From positions 186,001 through 250,000 of the forward strand of contig JALMQS010000313.1 of the NCBI GenBank assembly GCA_024734495.1: a stretch of 64,000 nt of DNA. Reading direction: 5' to 3'. This document shows, piece after piece, positions 44,305 through 56,109 of the stretch. Position numbers and translations under genes: made by a program. This DNA comes from Forficula auricularia (taxonomy: Eukaryota > Arthropoda > Insecta > Dermaptera > Forficulidae). Every line of letters begins with the position of its first letter. The stretch's first letter is position 1. A model generated the notes under the pieces. The model had not been told where the DNA came from, searched no databases, and saw only the letters and a program-made list of their open reading frames with translations.

Positions 44305-44830
44305 AAAATTCGAGTAGAATTTCAGCAGGCACCAGCTGCCAATGATTTTGTCCAAGAATTAATTCTTCAAAAAAATAACTATTATGCATATATTCCTTTA
44401 TTTCTCACAACTAAACAAGGAATAGTGAAAAATGTCCCATTAGACATAGACATAGAAGACTTTTTATGTGATCTAATCTGTTTGTCTGATTATAAAATTA
44501 TAAACGCTGAAAGATTAAACCGGATAAATAAAGATAGATTTGGAGATGATTCGAAAATGTTAAATATATTCCTTCAACTACTGTTAAATTAACTTTTCGA
44601 CACAACGTCTTCCTGCATATATAAAGATTCACTCAGTGAGAGCAGTAGTTGAATCATATATTCCGAAAGTAAATCAATGTACCCGGTAGTGCTTATCATA
44701 CGGACATAGATTTAGAAATTGCCATTCAGTTGTTAGTGTTCCAAGTGCTCCTCAAGGGCCATGATCATTTGGAATGCGTAGAAACAATACTCATCCTGTT
44801 TTTTTTGCAAAAATGAACACCTAGCAACAG
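44305..44830 (+). pseudogene. Non-LTR retrotransposon ORF1 (gag-like, CCHC zinc knuckles), broken
   Basis: Joining frames by eye gives a recognisable Jockey/CR1-type ORF1: IRVEFQQAPAANDFVQELIL, then YIPLFLTTKQGIVKNVPLDI (RNA-binding domain), then after a frame change TVKLTFRH, then YIKIHSVRAVVESYIPKVNQ and the zinc knuckle CTR*CLSYGHRFRNC with one in-frame stop. A further frame change leads to a partial knuckle SCFFCKNEHLAT that runs into the assembly gap. ORF1 proteins of this type bind the element RNA. At least two frameshifts and one stop make it a pseudogene. Reverse transcriptase would be beyond the gap but is not seen after it. Confidence 0.8.
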
Positions 44831-44930
44831 NNNNNNNNNNNNNNNNNNNNNNNNNNNNNNNNNNNNNNNNNNNNNNNNNNNNNNNNNNNNNNNNNNNNNN
44901 NNNNNNNNNNNNNNNNNNNNNNNNNNNNNN
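44831..44930. other. Assembly gap, 100 N
   Basis: Exactly 100 N, a conventional placeholder; the true length is unknown. Confidence 1.
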
Positions 44931-45440
44931 ATATTATGACTTGAATTCCACAGTCCCTGAGATGGAAATCGACCATCTTCTTCAATGAATCAATTTCCGA
45001 TCTTATTTTATTGAGAGTTCTTAGAAATATATTAGTCCAAAAATTCTCAAATCATCTTTATTTATTCCTTTTTGTATTATTTCTATTTTAATAGTTCCTC
45101 GAGAACAATTTTTATTCGACCAAAACTCGTCTGGGCTTGTTTTTTTTTTTTTTTTTTTTTGACATGCTTGAACTGGAAGCTATACCAGGCAAAGACTTCA
45201 AACCTTCTATCGGCACCCTTTTCTGTAAAATCATTCATTTTAATTGGATTTTGAAACCATGCAACAATTTTATTTAATTTCGAAAACCACTATACCTACT
45301 TTTCAAAACAAAAAATGTTTTTTATAGAAATAATAATAATTTGAAAATTTTAAGATCTCCTGAATTTGTGAAAATACTCTATATGTTTCAAATTTTAAGG
45401 ATGCGCCGCATTCACAGCATCCACGGACCGCATGCCACTG
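44931..45440 (+). mobile_element. Repeat 'W', copy 2, cut by the gap
   Basis: Starts at the gap edge with text matching 13240 downward (CCACAGTCCCTGAGATGGAA) and ends CCGCATGCCACTG, the complement of the W terminus. Encodes IVPREQFLFDQNSSGLV, then a 21-T run, then DMLELEAIPGKDFKPSIGTL; the T-run shifts the frame relative to copy 1. Minus-strand frames here are shadows. Confidence 0.55.
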
Positions 45441-45872
45441 ATATATAGTATATATATGGAATAAAAAATAGATATATAATTTACTCATTTTGGAGAAAAA
45501 AATTCTTCACAGACACAAAATCCTGAACTAACATAATGTCCGCGTCCATCGTATTATCTAGCCGGCTGAGACCAAAATCAAAACAGCTGAAGTGATCGTG
45601 AAAAAAATCTTGAAAGATTGAACCTAATAAGAAAGGAGAAAGAAGAAAGGCTTAATTAACCAAAAAGTTATACTAGGGTAAAATATCTTTTTCCCGTTGT
45701 TCTAATCAATTTGGAAAGGGTCTTAACTATTAAGCCTGTCTTTTTCTTTAGATCAATACGTAATCTAGAAAGACAAAGGATTCTACTTTCTTAAATAAAA
45801 ATTGGGCCTTGTGCTCTCTTAAGGAATATATAATGCCTAGTACTTAAAAAAGCATTAGTTTAACAGGTTTAA
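45441..45872. other. Unassigned stretch
   Basis: AT-rich. Nothing recognised. Confidence 0.4.
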
Positions 45873-48800
45873 TACAGATTTTTGACATTTGAACATATAT
45901 ATAATCAAAAAATGAAAAATTGGAATAATCACTCAATGCCCTCAACTTAAGCCAGATTTTATAGATATTTTTTTTCATGACAAAGTATTATACAGGGTGG
46001 GGCATAAAGATCTACCACATTTTTGAAGAGGTGTAAAAAATGAAAAAAATTAACTAGAAAAAAACTTAATATATTTTTGAAAAGAAAATAAAATACATTT
46101 TTTTATGTGTTTTAAACTTGCAATTTGTTTTATTTCTTTTTTTGTGAAACCTACTTCGTATCTTCCTCAAGTTTTATTATTATATTTTTAAAACCCATTT
46201 AAAAAAAAAATGTATTTTATGTTCCTTTCAAAAATATATTCAGTTTTTTTAACCGACTTCAAAAAAAGTAGGAGGTTCTCTAATCAACTGAATTTTTTTT
46301 TGTGTCTGTATTTACCTCATATCTCCGCCAATTGTTAACCGATTTTGATGATTTTTTTTTGCATTTGGGTTCAGTCTAGTTTCCGATTGGTCACGTTTTT
46401 TTCATTGGTATTAGACATATTTTGTTAGGTTTGTTCAGGCCTAACTTCTTTGTTTATGAACCGATTTCGATGATTCTTTTTATTGGAAAAATCTTAGGGA
46501 TGGTGGCATATTAATTTGGTCAAGTTCTGATGATATGATCAACGACGAAATAACGTAAATCTCAATTCTTATGAGCAAATAATCGAAATTATGATAAATA
46601 TAAAATCAAAAAAATCTTATAACATTCATTTAAAACCCGCGAACGTTTCGAGATAATTTCTATATTTATGAATTGAATTTTATTATCATTTTTTCTGATT
46701 CATTCGCCTGACGCTTTCTCTTGCGAGATGTATGCAAGGTATTATATTAAGTCACTATTAATAACATCACTAAAAAAAGAAAAAGAAAAATAATTTTTAT
46801 AAAAAAATAAAACCGTCTTCAAAAAACTTAAATGCAACAAATAAAATAATTATAAGTTAAAAATAAAATAAAATCCACTAAAAGGTATAAAATAATTATC
46901 TTATTTTTTGCAACGAAATTTTCTCTGGAGGGAGACGGACTGGTAGAAATTTTAGTGAAAGTAAATGGAAGGCAGCCCAGAGGTAGTGAGGAAAGAAAAA
47001 TTAACACATATAAAATAAGGTGTAATTTATTGGAATCCTTCCTCCTTTCCTTTCAAACCGACGTTTCGGAGGATTTTTCCCTCCTTCTTCAGGGTTTCAA
47101 GGGGTCAATGAATGAAACAAATAAAATGTTTCCTTCTTCTCTCCACAGTAGTGTTCAAAAACTTTCTTCATTTGTAACAAATGTAATCAAATTTTATATG
47201 TGTTAATTTTTTCTTTCCTCACTACCTCTGGGCTGCCTTCCATTACTTTCAATTATAATTATCTTATTTAGTTACAACTAAACGATGAAATATTAACATG
47301 AAATTACTTTTTGAAGTCGGTGTCAAACATATACATTTTATGAATCGCACTTGACGGATCTTACTTAGTACGTTTGGCGGGTACGCTCGCTTATAGGTAT
47401 AGTTTGTTTGGCACCGACTTCTAAAAGTAATTTCATGTTAATATTTCGTCGTTTAGTTGTAATAAATAAGATAATTATTTTATACCTTTTAGTGGATTTA
47501 TTTTATTTTTAAGTTATTATTATTTTATTTCTTGCATTTAAGTTTTTCTAGTTAAATTTATTCATTTTTTATAACTCTTCAAAATGTGGTTGATCTTTAT
47601 GCCCCACCATGTATTAATCCTCTCTAGCATCTAATAAAACTTTTCTATAACATCTCGGATCAAGTAGAGGACCCTCTCATTTATTTTACAATGAAATCAA
47701 ACTCGGCTAATATCGACAAAATGAGCTGAATTAATCCATTATTTCTATTTCTCCGATATTTAAAAGATAGATATTGTAAGAGAGTTTTCAATATTATTAG
47801 TATAATATTTTAATTCAAAAAGAAGGAAATTCAGCAGTAATTGAAGATAATTATAATTTCTATAGAAATCTTAATGCGAAACCTACCAAGTATTTTTATC
47901 CAATAATTTTAAAAAATGTTTCACCAAGTACCAACACCAAATTCCTTAAAAAAAAATCTTAACTGTACTATCAGAATTTGTCTTTTATATACAAATTATT
48001 AATTTATTTGACATTTCTTTTTATTTCTAGCCAAAATTTTCTCTCTCCTGTCATTAAATATTTTCTAACTTTCAATCTTTGAAAAACATCTCGTATTTTA
48101 TTTTCCCAACCTTTTCATTCTTTTATCTCGTTAGGGAAAAATATTGACTTCAGAAATGGCAGGTATTTTTCACATTTCTATTCAATAAAAAATAAACTTA
48201 TTTAACAAGGTAAAATTCCAATATTACAAAAATGTAGTTTGTATTCGCAAATAGCGGAGACGGAAGTAAGAAAGGAGTTCCGGTCTTTAGAACTAATAGA
48301 GGCGAATGAATTGACCAGTGAGTTGACTCTGAACATGAACAGGGTCTGGAATGTTTTTAAATCGTATTTTCACGTAATCGTTTTTGGACGAATTATTGAT
48401 TTTATTTTACTAAAACATTAACCAATTGGAAGTATCCATAAAAAAATACCTGACGCGAATTAAACACACTACTAGACTTAATATACACATTCACACTCTT
48501 GCATATTGATCTAATTATGTTTTCCATTTCACAATAAATAAATATATAATTTAATAGAAATATTGTATTTTTGAGGAAAAATTAGACTAGGGGCTCATTG
48601 CGAAATATTAGAGATGGGTGCAATTCGCGACTATATTTTCCTTATAGAATGAGGTTTATGTTAACATTTGCTCTTTTCATTTCAATCTATGGCGTTTTTG
48701 AAATAATTATTTTGCTTTTAGTCATAAAAGTGGGTAAAAACGAAAAAATATTACTAATTAAATGAATTAAGCTCACACTTTACGATCCGAGACGAACCTC

Positions 48801-48938
48801 TTATTTAAGAAGTGTAAAGTCAACAGTTTGAGATAAAAATGCTGAAATTTGGCTTTTAAGTGCAGCTTTATGAATAAATAAATACTTTTGTACAACATTT
48901 CAGCTCATTAAAAAGGTACCCAAGTAACGACTCGATTT
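45873..48938. repeat. 3.1-kb direct duplication, copy 2
   Basis: Matches 40706-43784 throughout (3066 versus 3079 bp). Breakpoints are sharp: the upstream text differs before TACAGATTTTTGAC, and downstream text differs after CTCGATTT. It includes the same TA-flanked element (45991-47613), AACCGACTTC element (46250-47540) and hammerhead element (46954-47254). Confidence 0.95.
47049..47103 (-). ncRNA. Hammerhead-like motif, family 2, duplicate copy
   Basis: Same core and helices as 41881-41935; the outer part of helix I has AAGGGG in place of AAAGGG. Confidence 0.55.
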
Positions 48939-49330
48939 TTATTAATTTTTCAACTCTTTTCTAATGAAAATTCTGAAGCTATACTAAGCCCAAAATCTAA
49001 TCAACTCTTTCCAATAGAAGTAAAACAGATCGATAATAATTCAACACAGGAACGAACATTAAATACCTTCTCTTTCCAAGTATTCGAGAGAATTGGAATC
49101 ACAGACAAGTATTATGTTTGGAAAGTTCGTATTTTATTATTTTTCATTTATTAGTCAACATTTAGAACAAAAAACATTATGCAGCTTATGAATAAATATT
49201 TATGTACTAAATTTCAGCTAATTAAAACGCCATCATATAACGATCTAATTTTTTTGATTTCCAGCATTTTTCTGATGAAAATTTGAAGCTATATACATAT
49301 GTGTTTGAAATGGATTTTTATTATTTCAGA
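48939..49330. repeat. Dispersed 'A' family copies
   Basis: TCTGAAGCTATACTAAGCCC, CAAAATCTAATCAACTCTTT and CTAAATTTCAGCTAATTAAA are in the family order. A second partial copy begins near 49260. Confidence 0.5.
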
Positions 49331-50700
49331 CACCAGGAATATCATTTTTTTTTTCAATTTTGTGATAATTACAATTTTCGAAGAAATTTTAATTTAATTT
49401 TTCCATTTCAATGTGAATTTTTTTTAAATTAATATGTACTTGAATTATGGCTTAAAATAATAAAAATCTTCAGCTCTGATAATAATTGAGCGACCATAAC
49501 ATGTAATTGTCCGAAAATTTCAAAAATTCTTTTTTCGATTTTAAACCTAGAAAATTAAAATTCTAATTTATTCAAAAAAATTGTTTTTCTCGTTGTTTCT
49601 AAACCCTAAAGACAATAGCTCGATCACATAACTCTTCAAGATAATTTCCTCAGTACTAGCGGACTTGAGCATATATCTTGTACCATCGATTTTCAAATAA
49701 AAGACTTGATGAAATTCGTTAAAATTCAGTACTTATGTACTGTAAATTTTAACAGTGAAAATGTATCACGCGACCAAAAATGTGTCGATTTTTTTATGGG
49801 TATAACCTCGCTATAAACATTTTCAATGTTAAAAATTTATTAATTAGATTAAGAATATTATAGTAGCAAAATACTACACGGAGAATCTAAACAGTACAAC
49901 TTTTTCATTGCTTTTTTGACTTAATTATTTTTCACTTTAGTAAATATTTAGAAATAATAATATTAAATTTTATCTTTTATCTCAATTTCTTAATTTTTAC
50001 AAAGTGGATTGAATTTAAGCTTTCATATATGGAAAAATATTTTGATTTGATTCATTTAAATTTTTATTAGTAATAAATATTGCATTATCTAATTACTAGT
50101 GCTTCAAGTAACCATCACCAAAAAGTTATATTTAGACAAGTGGTTTTTGAAAGCTCGTGAAAGAAGAGAAATTACGATCTTATATATTGACCTTAATCCG
50201 TGTCCATTTCCAACTGATGCATTAAATTAAAAATTGCACTTGACTTTTTTTTCACCCTATTGCCAATATTTTTGTGCAACGGTGTCAGGGCCGGTGATTT
50301 ATGGAATTTACTCGTAACTTATCGAGAGCTGACTCTGGGAAGGAGCGATTTATTCTGGTGGGCGAATGACTTGTATGCAAATTGCTAACGAGATATTGAA
50401 AAAATGTTCGAAGGCGAAGACGAAGACCTTGGGCTGCTGACCGAGGTTCCGTTCCGCCTTAGTGTAGCTACAAAATATCCGACAAATTGACACTTCAATA
50501 AGACATTAGTTTGAAGTTACAAAGAATAAACAAATAGATTGGAATTTTTATAATATACTTATTTCAAAAGAGAAATCCAAAACTACACCTGAATATAAAT
50601 TTGCCGTCAAAATATAACAAAACAATAAATTATGGTTTACCGAATATATCTCAATATGCTTTCGCAATTTTTAAAAGATTTGACAATTTTCTCATCTAGA
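49331..50700. other. Unassigned stretch
   Basis: AT-rich. A modest GC-richer patch at 50280-50470 holds no recognisable frame or RNA. Confidence 0.4.
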
Positions 50701-50709
50701 ATTCTAGAG

Positions 50710-51031
50710 CAATGATTCTTAAAGTAGTGGGGCGCGACCCCCTAGGGGCCATGGATTATCCACAGGGGGCCGTGAAGAGTCGCAAATGTAAAAGATAAAT
50801 TATTATTGTTAAATAAGTTTAAATACTTGGATTATAATTATAAAATTTCGATAATATATTGAAATGTTGAAATGATAATACATTATATTTGCAACTGATT
50901 ACATAGACTATTGATTTCATGGATTAATTATTTTTAAATCAAGGATTTGAAATAAAAAAAGGGGGGGGGATCGTGAGATATTGACTTGGGTTCCAAGGGG
51001 GCCGCGACTTCAAAAAGTTTAAGAAACACTG
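50710..51031. mobile_element. Small hAT element with 7/8 target duplication
   Basis: Left end CAATGATTCTTAAAGTAGTG and reversed right end CAGTGTTTCTTAAACTTTTT are terminal inverted repeats, each followed by a GC-rich GGCCGCGAC-type block. The flanks TTCTAGAG (50702-50709) and ATCTAGAG (51032-51039) differ at one base. 322 bp, non-coding. Confidence 0.88.
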
Positions 51032-51039
51032 ATCTAGAG

Positions 51040-51720
51040 AGTTGTAACTTAATCGAAAGACGTAGTTTAATTAATTCAGCTTTTATGTCAGATTTCAGCT
51101 CATTACCTAATATTATATTTCGGTCGCATAACAACCCTATTTTTTCTGATTTTATCTAATTTTCTAAATTTCTGTAGCTAAAAAGCCCAAAATTTAAAAA
51201 TTTCTTCGTTTTAGAAATACAAACATTTTGGCACCAGAATAAACTTTCCACAATCTTCCATTTTTGAGTTATCGTGGATATTGGAATGCAAACAGGAAAT
51301 GTATTGGAAAATAAATAAATAAATAAAATTTTTCGCATTCATTCAAAATCTTCCTTTACCGTGTAATTGAAGAAAAAAGTTACTCATTTGCAAATATTCC
51401 TGATTTGGGTAATTTTTTGTCTACAAACCCTTGGGTCAGAAAATTTAAACTGGTCATAAGTTCGCAGATTATTGAAACAAACTTGAGTACCAATTTTCGG
51501 CTCATTATCTATTACCGTTAAAGAATCCTAATATAGTATATAATGATTCGATTTTTTACATTTTTTCATCTAGAACAAGAAGCCCAAAATCTAATCAGGT
51601 TTTCGTTTTGGAAATACAATCATTTTAAATCTAGAAAGCCTTTTCTATGAGCTTACCTTTTGGATTTATATGTATCAGAACCCAGCACAACAAATTATTT
51701 CTGGAAACGATTTTTGTTTA
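51040..51720. repeat. Dispersed 'A' family, two consecutive copies
   Basis: Each copy shows, in order, ATTTCAGCTCATTACCTA (or TTTTCGGCTCATTATCTA), TTTTTCTGATTTTATC, AGCCCAAAATYTAA, TTTCGTTTTRGAAATACAA and ACTTTCC/CTTTTC. This is the clearest definition of the family; scattered copies lie at 18.2, 20.9, 25.8, 32.1, 33.1, 34.4, 40.5, 43.7, 49.0 and 59.1 kb. Confidence 0.6.
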
Positions 51721-53085
51721 CGCTTCAGATTAAGCAAAAAATTGAAAAAATTTGAATACGTATCTGGAATAGCAGACAAATTAACATTTCATCTGTAGCA
51801 GGACATCGTTTGTTTGGAGTTAACCAAATAAAATAAACATACTTATACCTACATTGACATTTTTCCAATATCCATATATTAAAAGAGAAAACCAAAACAA
51901 CAACTGAATACAAATTGCCCTCTAAATATTACATTGATTTTAAATATCTTAATTTAAAAACTCTTCCGGTATTGAGTAAAACATTTTCTCTTAAAATTTA
52001 TGTACAAGAACCGTTGAAATAAGAGTTATAGGTTTATACTTCTCTATAAACTAACAACATTCCTGATGTTCATGTACATCTCATCTCTCTTTTAAATCTC
52101 GATTAGTAAAATATTTGAGAAGGAATTCATTGAATTCTAATCTTGATAAACTTTAATCAGAAAAACTAGAAAAAAATAAAACCACCTTTAAAATTGTATA
52201 CCTAGAAAATACTCAAAACTACATTCATTTTTCTCATAGAACAAAGTTTATTGTTTATTATTAGCTTTAAATTGAATTTAAAATATCCTGTCTATAGATA
52301 CATAGTAGTTTACATTCCTTTAATCACATTCTTCCATTTGATACCCTAGTACTGTGACATTTTTTCATAAATACAATTGAACCGAAGTGAAATCGAAATC
52401 GAACTACACTGCAGTTTAAACTGAACGCGAAAGTTGTTGCTTATGCTCAGAACCGAAACCTAAATATCTGGTACAATACCAAATAATTACCGTAATAAGT
52501 TCGAGTTTAAATTTTTTCTTTCTATTTTTTCGTGTTTAAGAGAGGATGATGATGATAAATGATGGTAGTTAAATATGCTTAAACAAAAAACATTTTGGAT
52601 AAATTTGAAAATTTTCTCAATATTTAATTAACTTCTAACTAAACTTAATAGTTCAAAGTTCCATCGTTTTCAAAAAAACAGCCAGTGTTAAAAATTGTTA
52701 ATTATCTTTACTTATCCTGCCTTTCAGCTTAATGAAAGTCTTTATTAGGCCTAAGCTTAGATATCCAAATTGCTTCAGGATTATTTCTTGGCGAAGTAAT
52801 TATGTGTACGTAAATGCTGGTTTACTAAGTCCAAGTTATTAATCAAAGGGTAAATCTTTAATGTTCCAACATTAAATGTTTTATTTCCTAGTAAACTTCT
52901 CATCCAGCATGATGGGTTGGTGTTTTTATTAACGGTAAGCTTGAAAATCCAAAAGACTGTTCTTGTCTGTTTTGAGATAAATACGGAACTCAAACAAACT
53001 CATTCGGTGAGTTAGCTTCGAATATATTCAGCACACACTGTTAAAGAACTAAGAGAAACAGTACATTGTTTCTTAAAACTCGGAG
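51721..53085. other. Unassigned AT-rich stretch
   Basis: No recognised feature; short frames have no domain. Confidence 0.4.
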
Positions 53086-53300
53086 TTGAAAGTATCTTAG
53101 GATGCAGGTCTTGAAAGACTGAAGGTTATATGTAGCCGTAAAGACGGTCCGAAGAAGTGATTTCCAGTCTCTAGAAGTCATAAGAATAGACGAATTGGTT
53201 GGGTTTTAAATGTTTGAAAATCGTGTATTTCGCTCAAATAAAGCTTTTGGAGGGATTATTAACTACGTTTTTTACTTTAATTGTATGGAACGCTAATTTA
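53086..53300 (+). repeat. Repeat shared with the 3.1-kb duplication
   Basis: GAAGTGATTTCCAGTCTCTA, AGAATAGACGAATTGGTTGG and GGAGGGATTATTAACTACG parallel GGAGTTCCGGTCTTTAGAAC, GAGGCGAATGAATTGACCAG and GACGAATTATTGATTTTAT at 43110-43260. A diverged third copy of the same sequence. Confidence 0.5.
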
Positions 53301-54099
53301 TGAATCAACATATGGAAATGTAACTATCTAACTTTATTATATTTTGATGACTATTATTTTTCCCAACTGAATAATGACGGTATTTTGGTTGAGTAAGTTG
53401 GTAATGAAACATTAATGATAGGGTTCCCGTTCCTGGTAGAGACAGAATATCTAATGTTTGAAAAATCCAATCATCTTTCACGAATGAAAAGTTTTGTTAA
53501 CATATTCAATAGAATCGCTTCTCACATCGATTTATCTAAAAGACGTAAAGAGTGAAAGAGAAAGAAATAGGAAGTGGATTCTCACTGAAAATAAACTACT
53601 GCTTGAAAGTCATGGCTACACTTTGAAAAAAAGCAAAAAACAAAAAAACAAACAAACTTTTATTTATTATAAAATTTATTCATGTAATCTGACAAACAAG
53701 CAGAACCCTAACAGGTAAATGCAATTTAATTAATGATGAGTATGTATTTAGTAAAGTGTTGATCATCTAAAGCGTGCATTCAGATCATCAAAATTTAATA
53801 ATTCCGAAAATGTATTTCTTCCTCATAATCTCTTAATATAACTTTCACTCTTATTATTATCTCACGCTATACAATATAAATCATGCAATGCTTTGGATTA
53901 AAAGCGTGACTATTTTTTGATTTTTCGGAATTGGTGTTATTTTTGACTCGATAAGAGAGAATTTATAGCTTGGTTTGACTAAATAGAAAGTTTTTTAACG
54001 GGTCACCTATAGACCACTCGTGAGGAAATTGGAAAATTATTCACTCACAACGTTTCGGTCTCTACTACTGGACCCGGTTTGATGAAACCTCTTAACATA
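53301..54099. other. Unassigned stretch
   Basis: AT-rich. At 54048-54080 the reverse strand has GAGACCGAAACGTTGTGAG, which resembles hammerhead-element text but lacks CTGANGA. Confidence 0.4.
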
Positions 54100-54107
54100 A
54101 TATACAT

Positions 54108-54747
54108 TAGGGTGGTACTTATTTTGGGTATTTTCGAATTTTTACGCAGACAAGGTCACATATGGTTCGAAATAAATAAAAAAAAAAAATATCCCCTAAG
54201 TTTCAATTCTCTATCTCAATTATAACCTGTGCCCCCAGCGATGTAAGTCATCTAAATAACTGGGGTTTTTGACATTAAAATATCAATTTTTTATTCCGGC
54301 CAAAGTAATGATTAAAAAAATTTGAAACTCTGTAAACTTTATCCTTATAATAGTAGCTATCCCTCAGAATTTTTTACAGATTTTTAGCTTTTATAATTTT
54401 GGGAGTCTATTACTTAGTAACACTAAGATATAGCATTATTTCATCTAGCTTTAACCTTTAACTCCAAAATTAAAATAGCTGTAAAAATTCTGACGGATAG
54501 CTAGTATTATAAGGATAAAGTCTGCAGAGTTTCAAATTTTTTGAACCATTACTTTGGCCGGAATAAAAACTGATATTTTAATGCCGAAAACCCCATGTTA
54601 TTTAGATGAGTAACTTACATCGCTGGGGGTACAGGTTATAATTGAGATAGAGACTTGAAACTTGGTGGATATTTTTTTATTTATTTCAAACCATATGAGC
54701 CCTTGTCAGCGTAAAAATTCGAAAATACCCAAAATAAGGCCACCCTA
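54108..54747. mobile_element. Full-length foldback hAT-type MITE, perfect 8-bp target duplication
   Basis: The left end TAGGGTGGTACTTATTTTGG and the reversed right end TAGGGTGGCCTTATTTTGGG begin arms that mirror each other for about 290 bp (for example GGTATTTTCGAATTTTTACG; CTAAATAACTGGGGTTTT; TTATTCCGGCCAAAGTAATG). ATATACAT is present exactly on both sides (54100-54107 and 54748-54755). No frame was found. Confidence 0.92.
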
Positions 54748-54755
54748 ATATACAT

Positions 54756-55689
54756 TCTTGAATTTTTAAATATATATATATAGATTATAGACCTAAACAT
54801 AATGCAAAAATTAGAAACAACTCAACATAAATATATGGTAAGGAGTATCATGTGTTTTAAAAGAAGAGATAAGAAAAGTTAGAGATTAATTAGCTTACGA
54901 GTAACTATTATGTTATTTTACTTAGTAAATTTGTATAATAAAATGGCTGTTTAAAGAATAAAAATTAAATTCATGTTTCTATGTGACGTCACTTTGCTCT
55001 GATTCCCTTCTTGTCACATTTGTAATGCTATAATGCTAAGCTATATTCCTCCACGCACTCTTATTGGGTACGTATTTTATACACGGCTCTTTAGCCTATA
55101 TACCGTATATAGGCAATGCACTTCTTGTTTTATTGTATTTTTAATGAATTGGCTAATTGTATTTCCTACAACAAAAAAATTAAAAATAATATATATTGTG
55201 CTGAGAATGGCACTTAATCAATAAAGATTTAATTTATTTTCTTATATCTTTGCGATTTGAAATAATATACATTCATCATCTCTTCCTGTAGGTGCGATAT
55301 ATTATTTCCGGTTATAAGAAAGCAATCATCTCATCTTCCTCACCACTCTTCAGAACAAGGTCGTTGGATTGACTCGGAGCCATTGGCTGAAATTCTTCGT
55401 CTACTCAGCCCACGTTTTTTCTCGATTTTACATGTTCTGCAATAAGCTAAACTTTCCTCACGTATTAAAATCCAATCTTCTTGGGGTCTAGGTTATAACT
55501 GTATTTTGTCAAGAGTAGAAGATTTTTTAATTTAAATCAAAGGATTTTCTTTATCAAAGGCTGAGCTAATTATAATTCTTTTATCGAGCAATCACTAAAA
55601 CAAAATTAGGAAATGAAGAAAAATTATTTTATAGACACCAGGATCATTCGGAATTTTCCAACTTAGGATGCTGTATTTAATCAATAGGG
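54756..55689. other. Unassigned stretch
   Basis: Nothing recognised. A moderately GC-richer patch at 55320-55430 has no supported frame. Confidence 0.4.
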
Positions 55690-55954
55690 CAGTGACGGAT
55701 TATACAGTAAGCGGAATGAGTGGCCGCTGGGGGGCCCCTTGCTTGTAAGGGACCCCAAAAAAGGCCGATTGTGTTAAAGTATTTTCTTAAACATTGTTTT
55801 ATAAAAAAAATAAAAAATAAATGTTTTGTTAATAAGTACCAAAATTTGAATATAATCGTTAATGGTTCAGAATTTTTTTTTTTTTTGTTTAATTGATTTT
55901 GAGGGCCCCGTTATTTTACCGCTTAGGGACCCCACTTGACTTGATCCGCAACTG
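55690..55954. mobile_element. Small hAT element, 265 bp
   Basis: Left CAGTGACGGATTATACAGTA and reversed right CAGTTGCGGATCAAGTCAAG are terminal inverted repeats, with mirrored GGCCCC blocks inside. Flanks CAATAGGG and CAAGAGAG agree at 6 of 8 positions. Confidence 0.75.
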
Positions 55955-56109
55955 CAAGAGAGGTATTATTAGTGAAACTTATATTTTGTACATTTTAAGC
56001 ACCGGGAAAAATAAATATTTTCAACAAATTGTCTTAAGGATAGCAATTACCTTCAAATAATATAATATTCTATCTACAGATAATTTATAACATTGTTAAA
56101 ATTTAACCC

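Noticed and set aside
41787..47206. Two identical 83-codon frames in the duplicated hammerhead elements
   Set aside because: They lie on the terminal inverted repeats and ribozyme region; similarity is due to the duplication, not protein conservation.
54040..54085. Reverse-strand GAGACCGAAACGTTGTGAG as another hammerhead
   Set aside because: It has GAAACGTT and a partial GGTC/GACC helix, but no CTGANGA box can be placed; left unscored.
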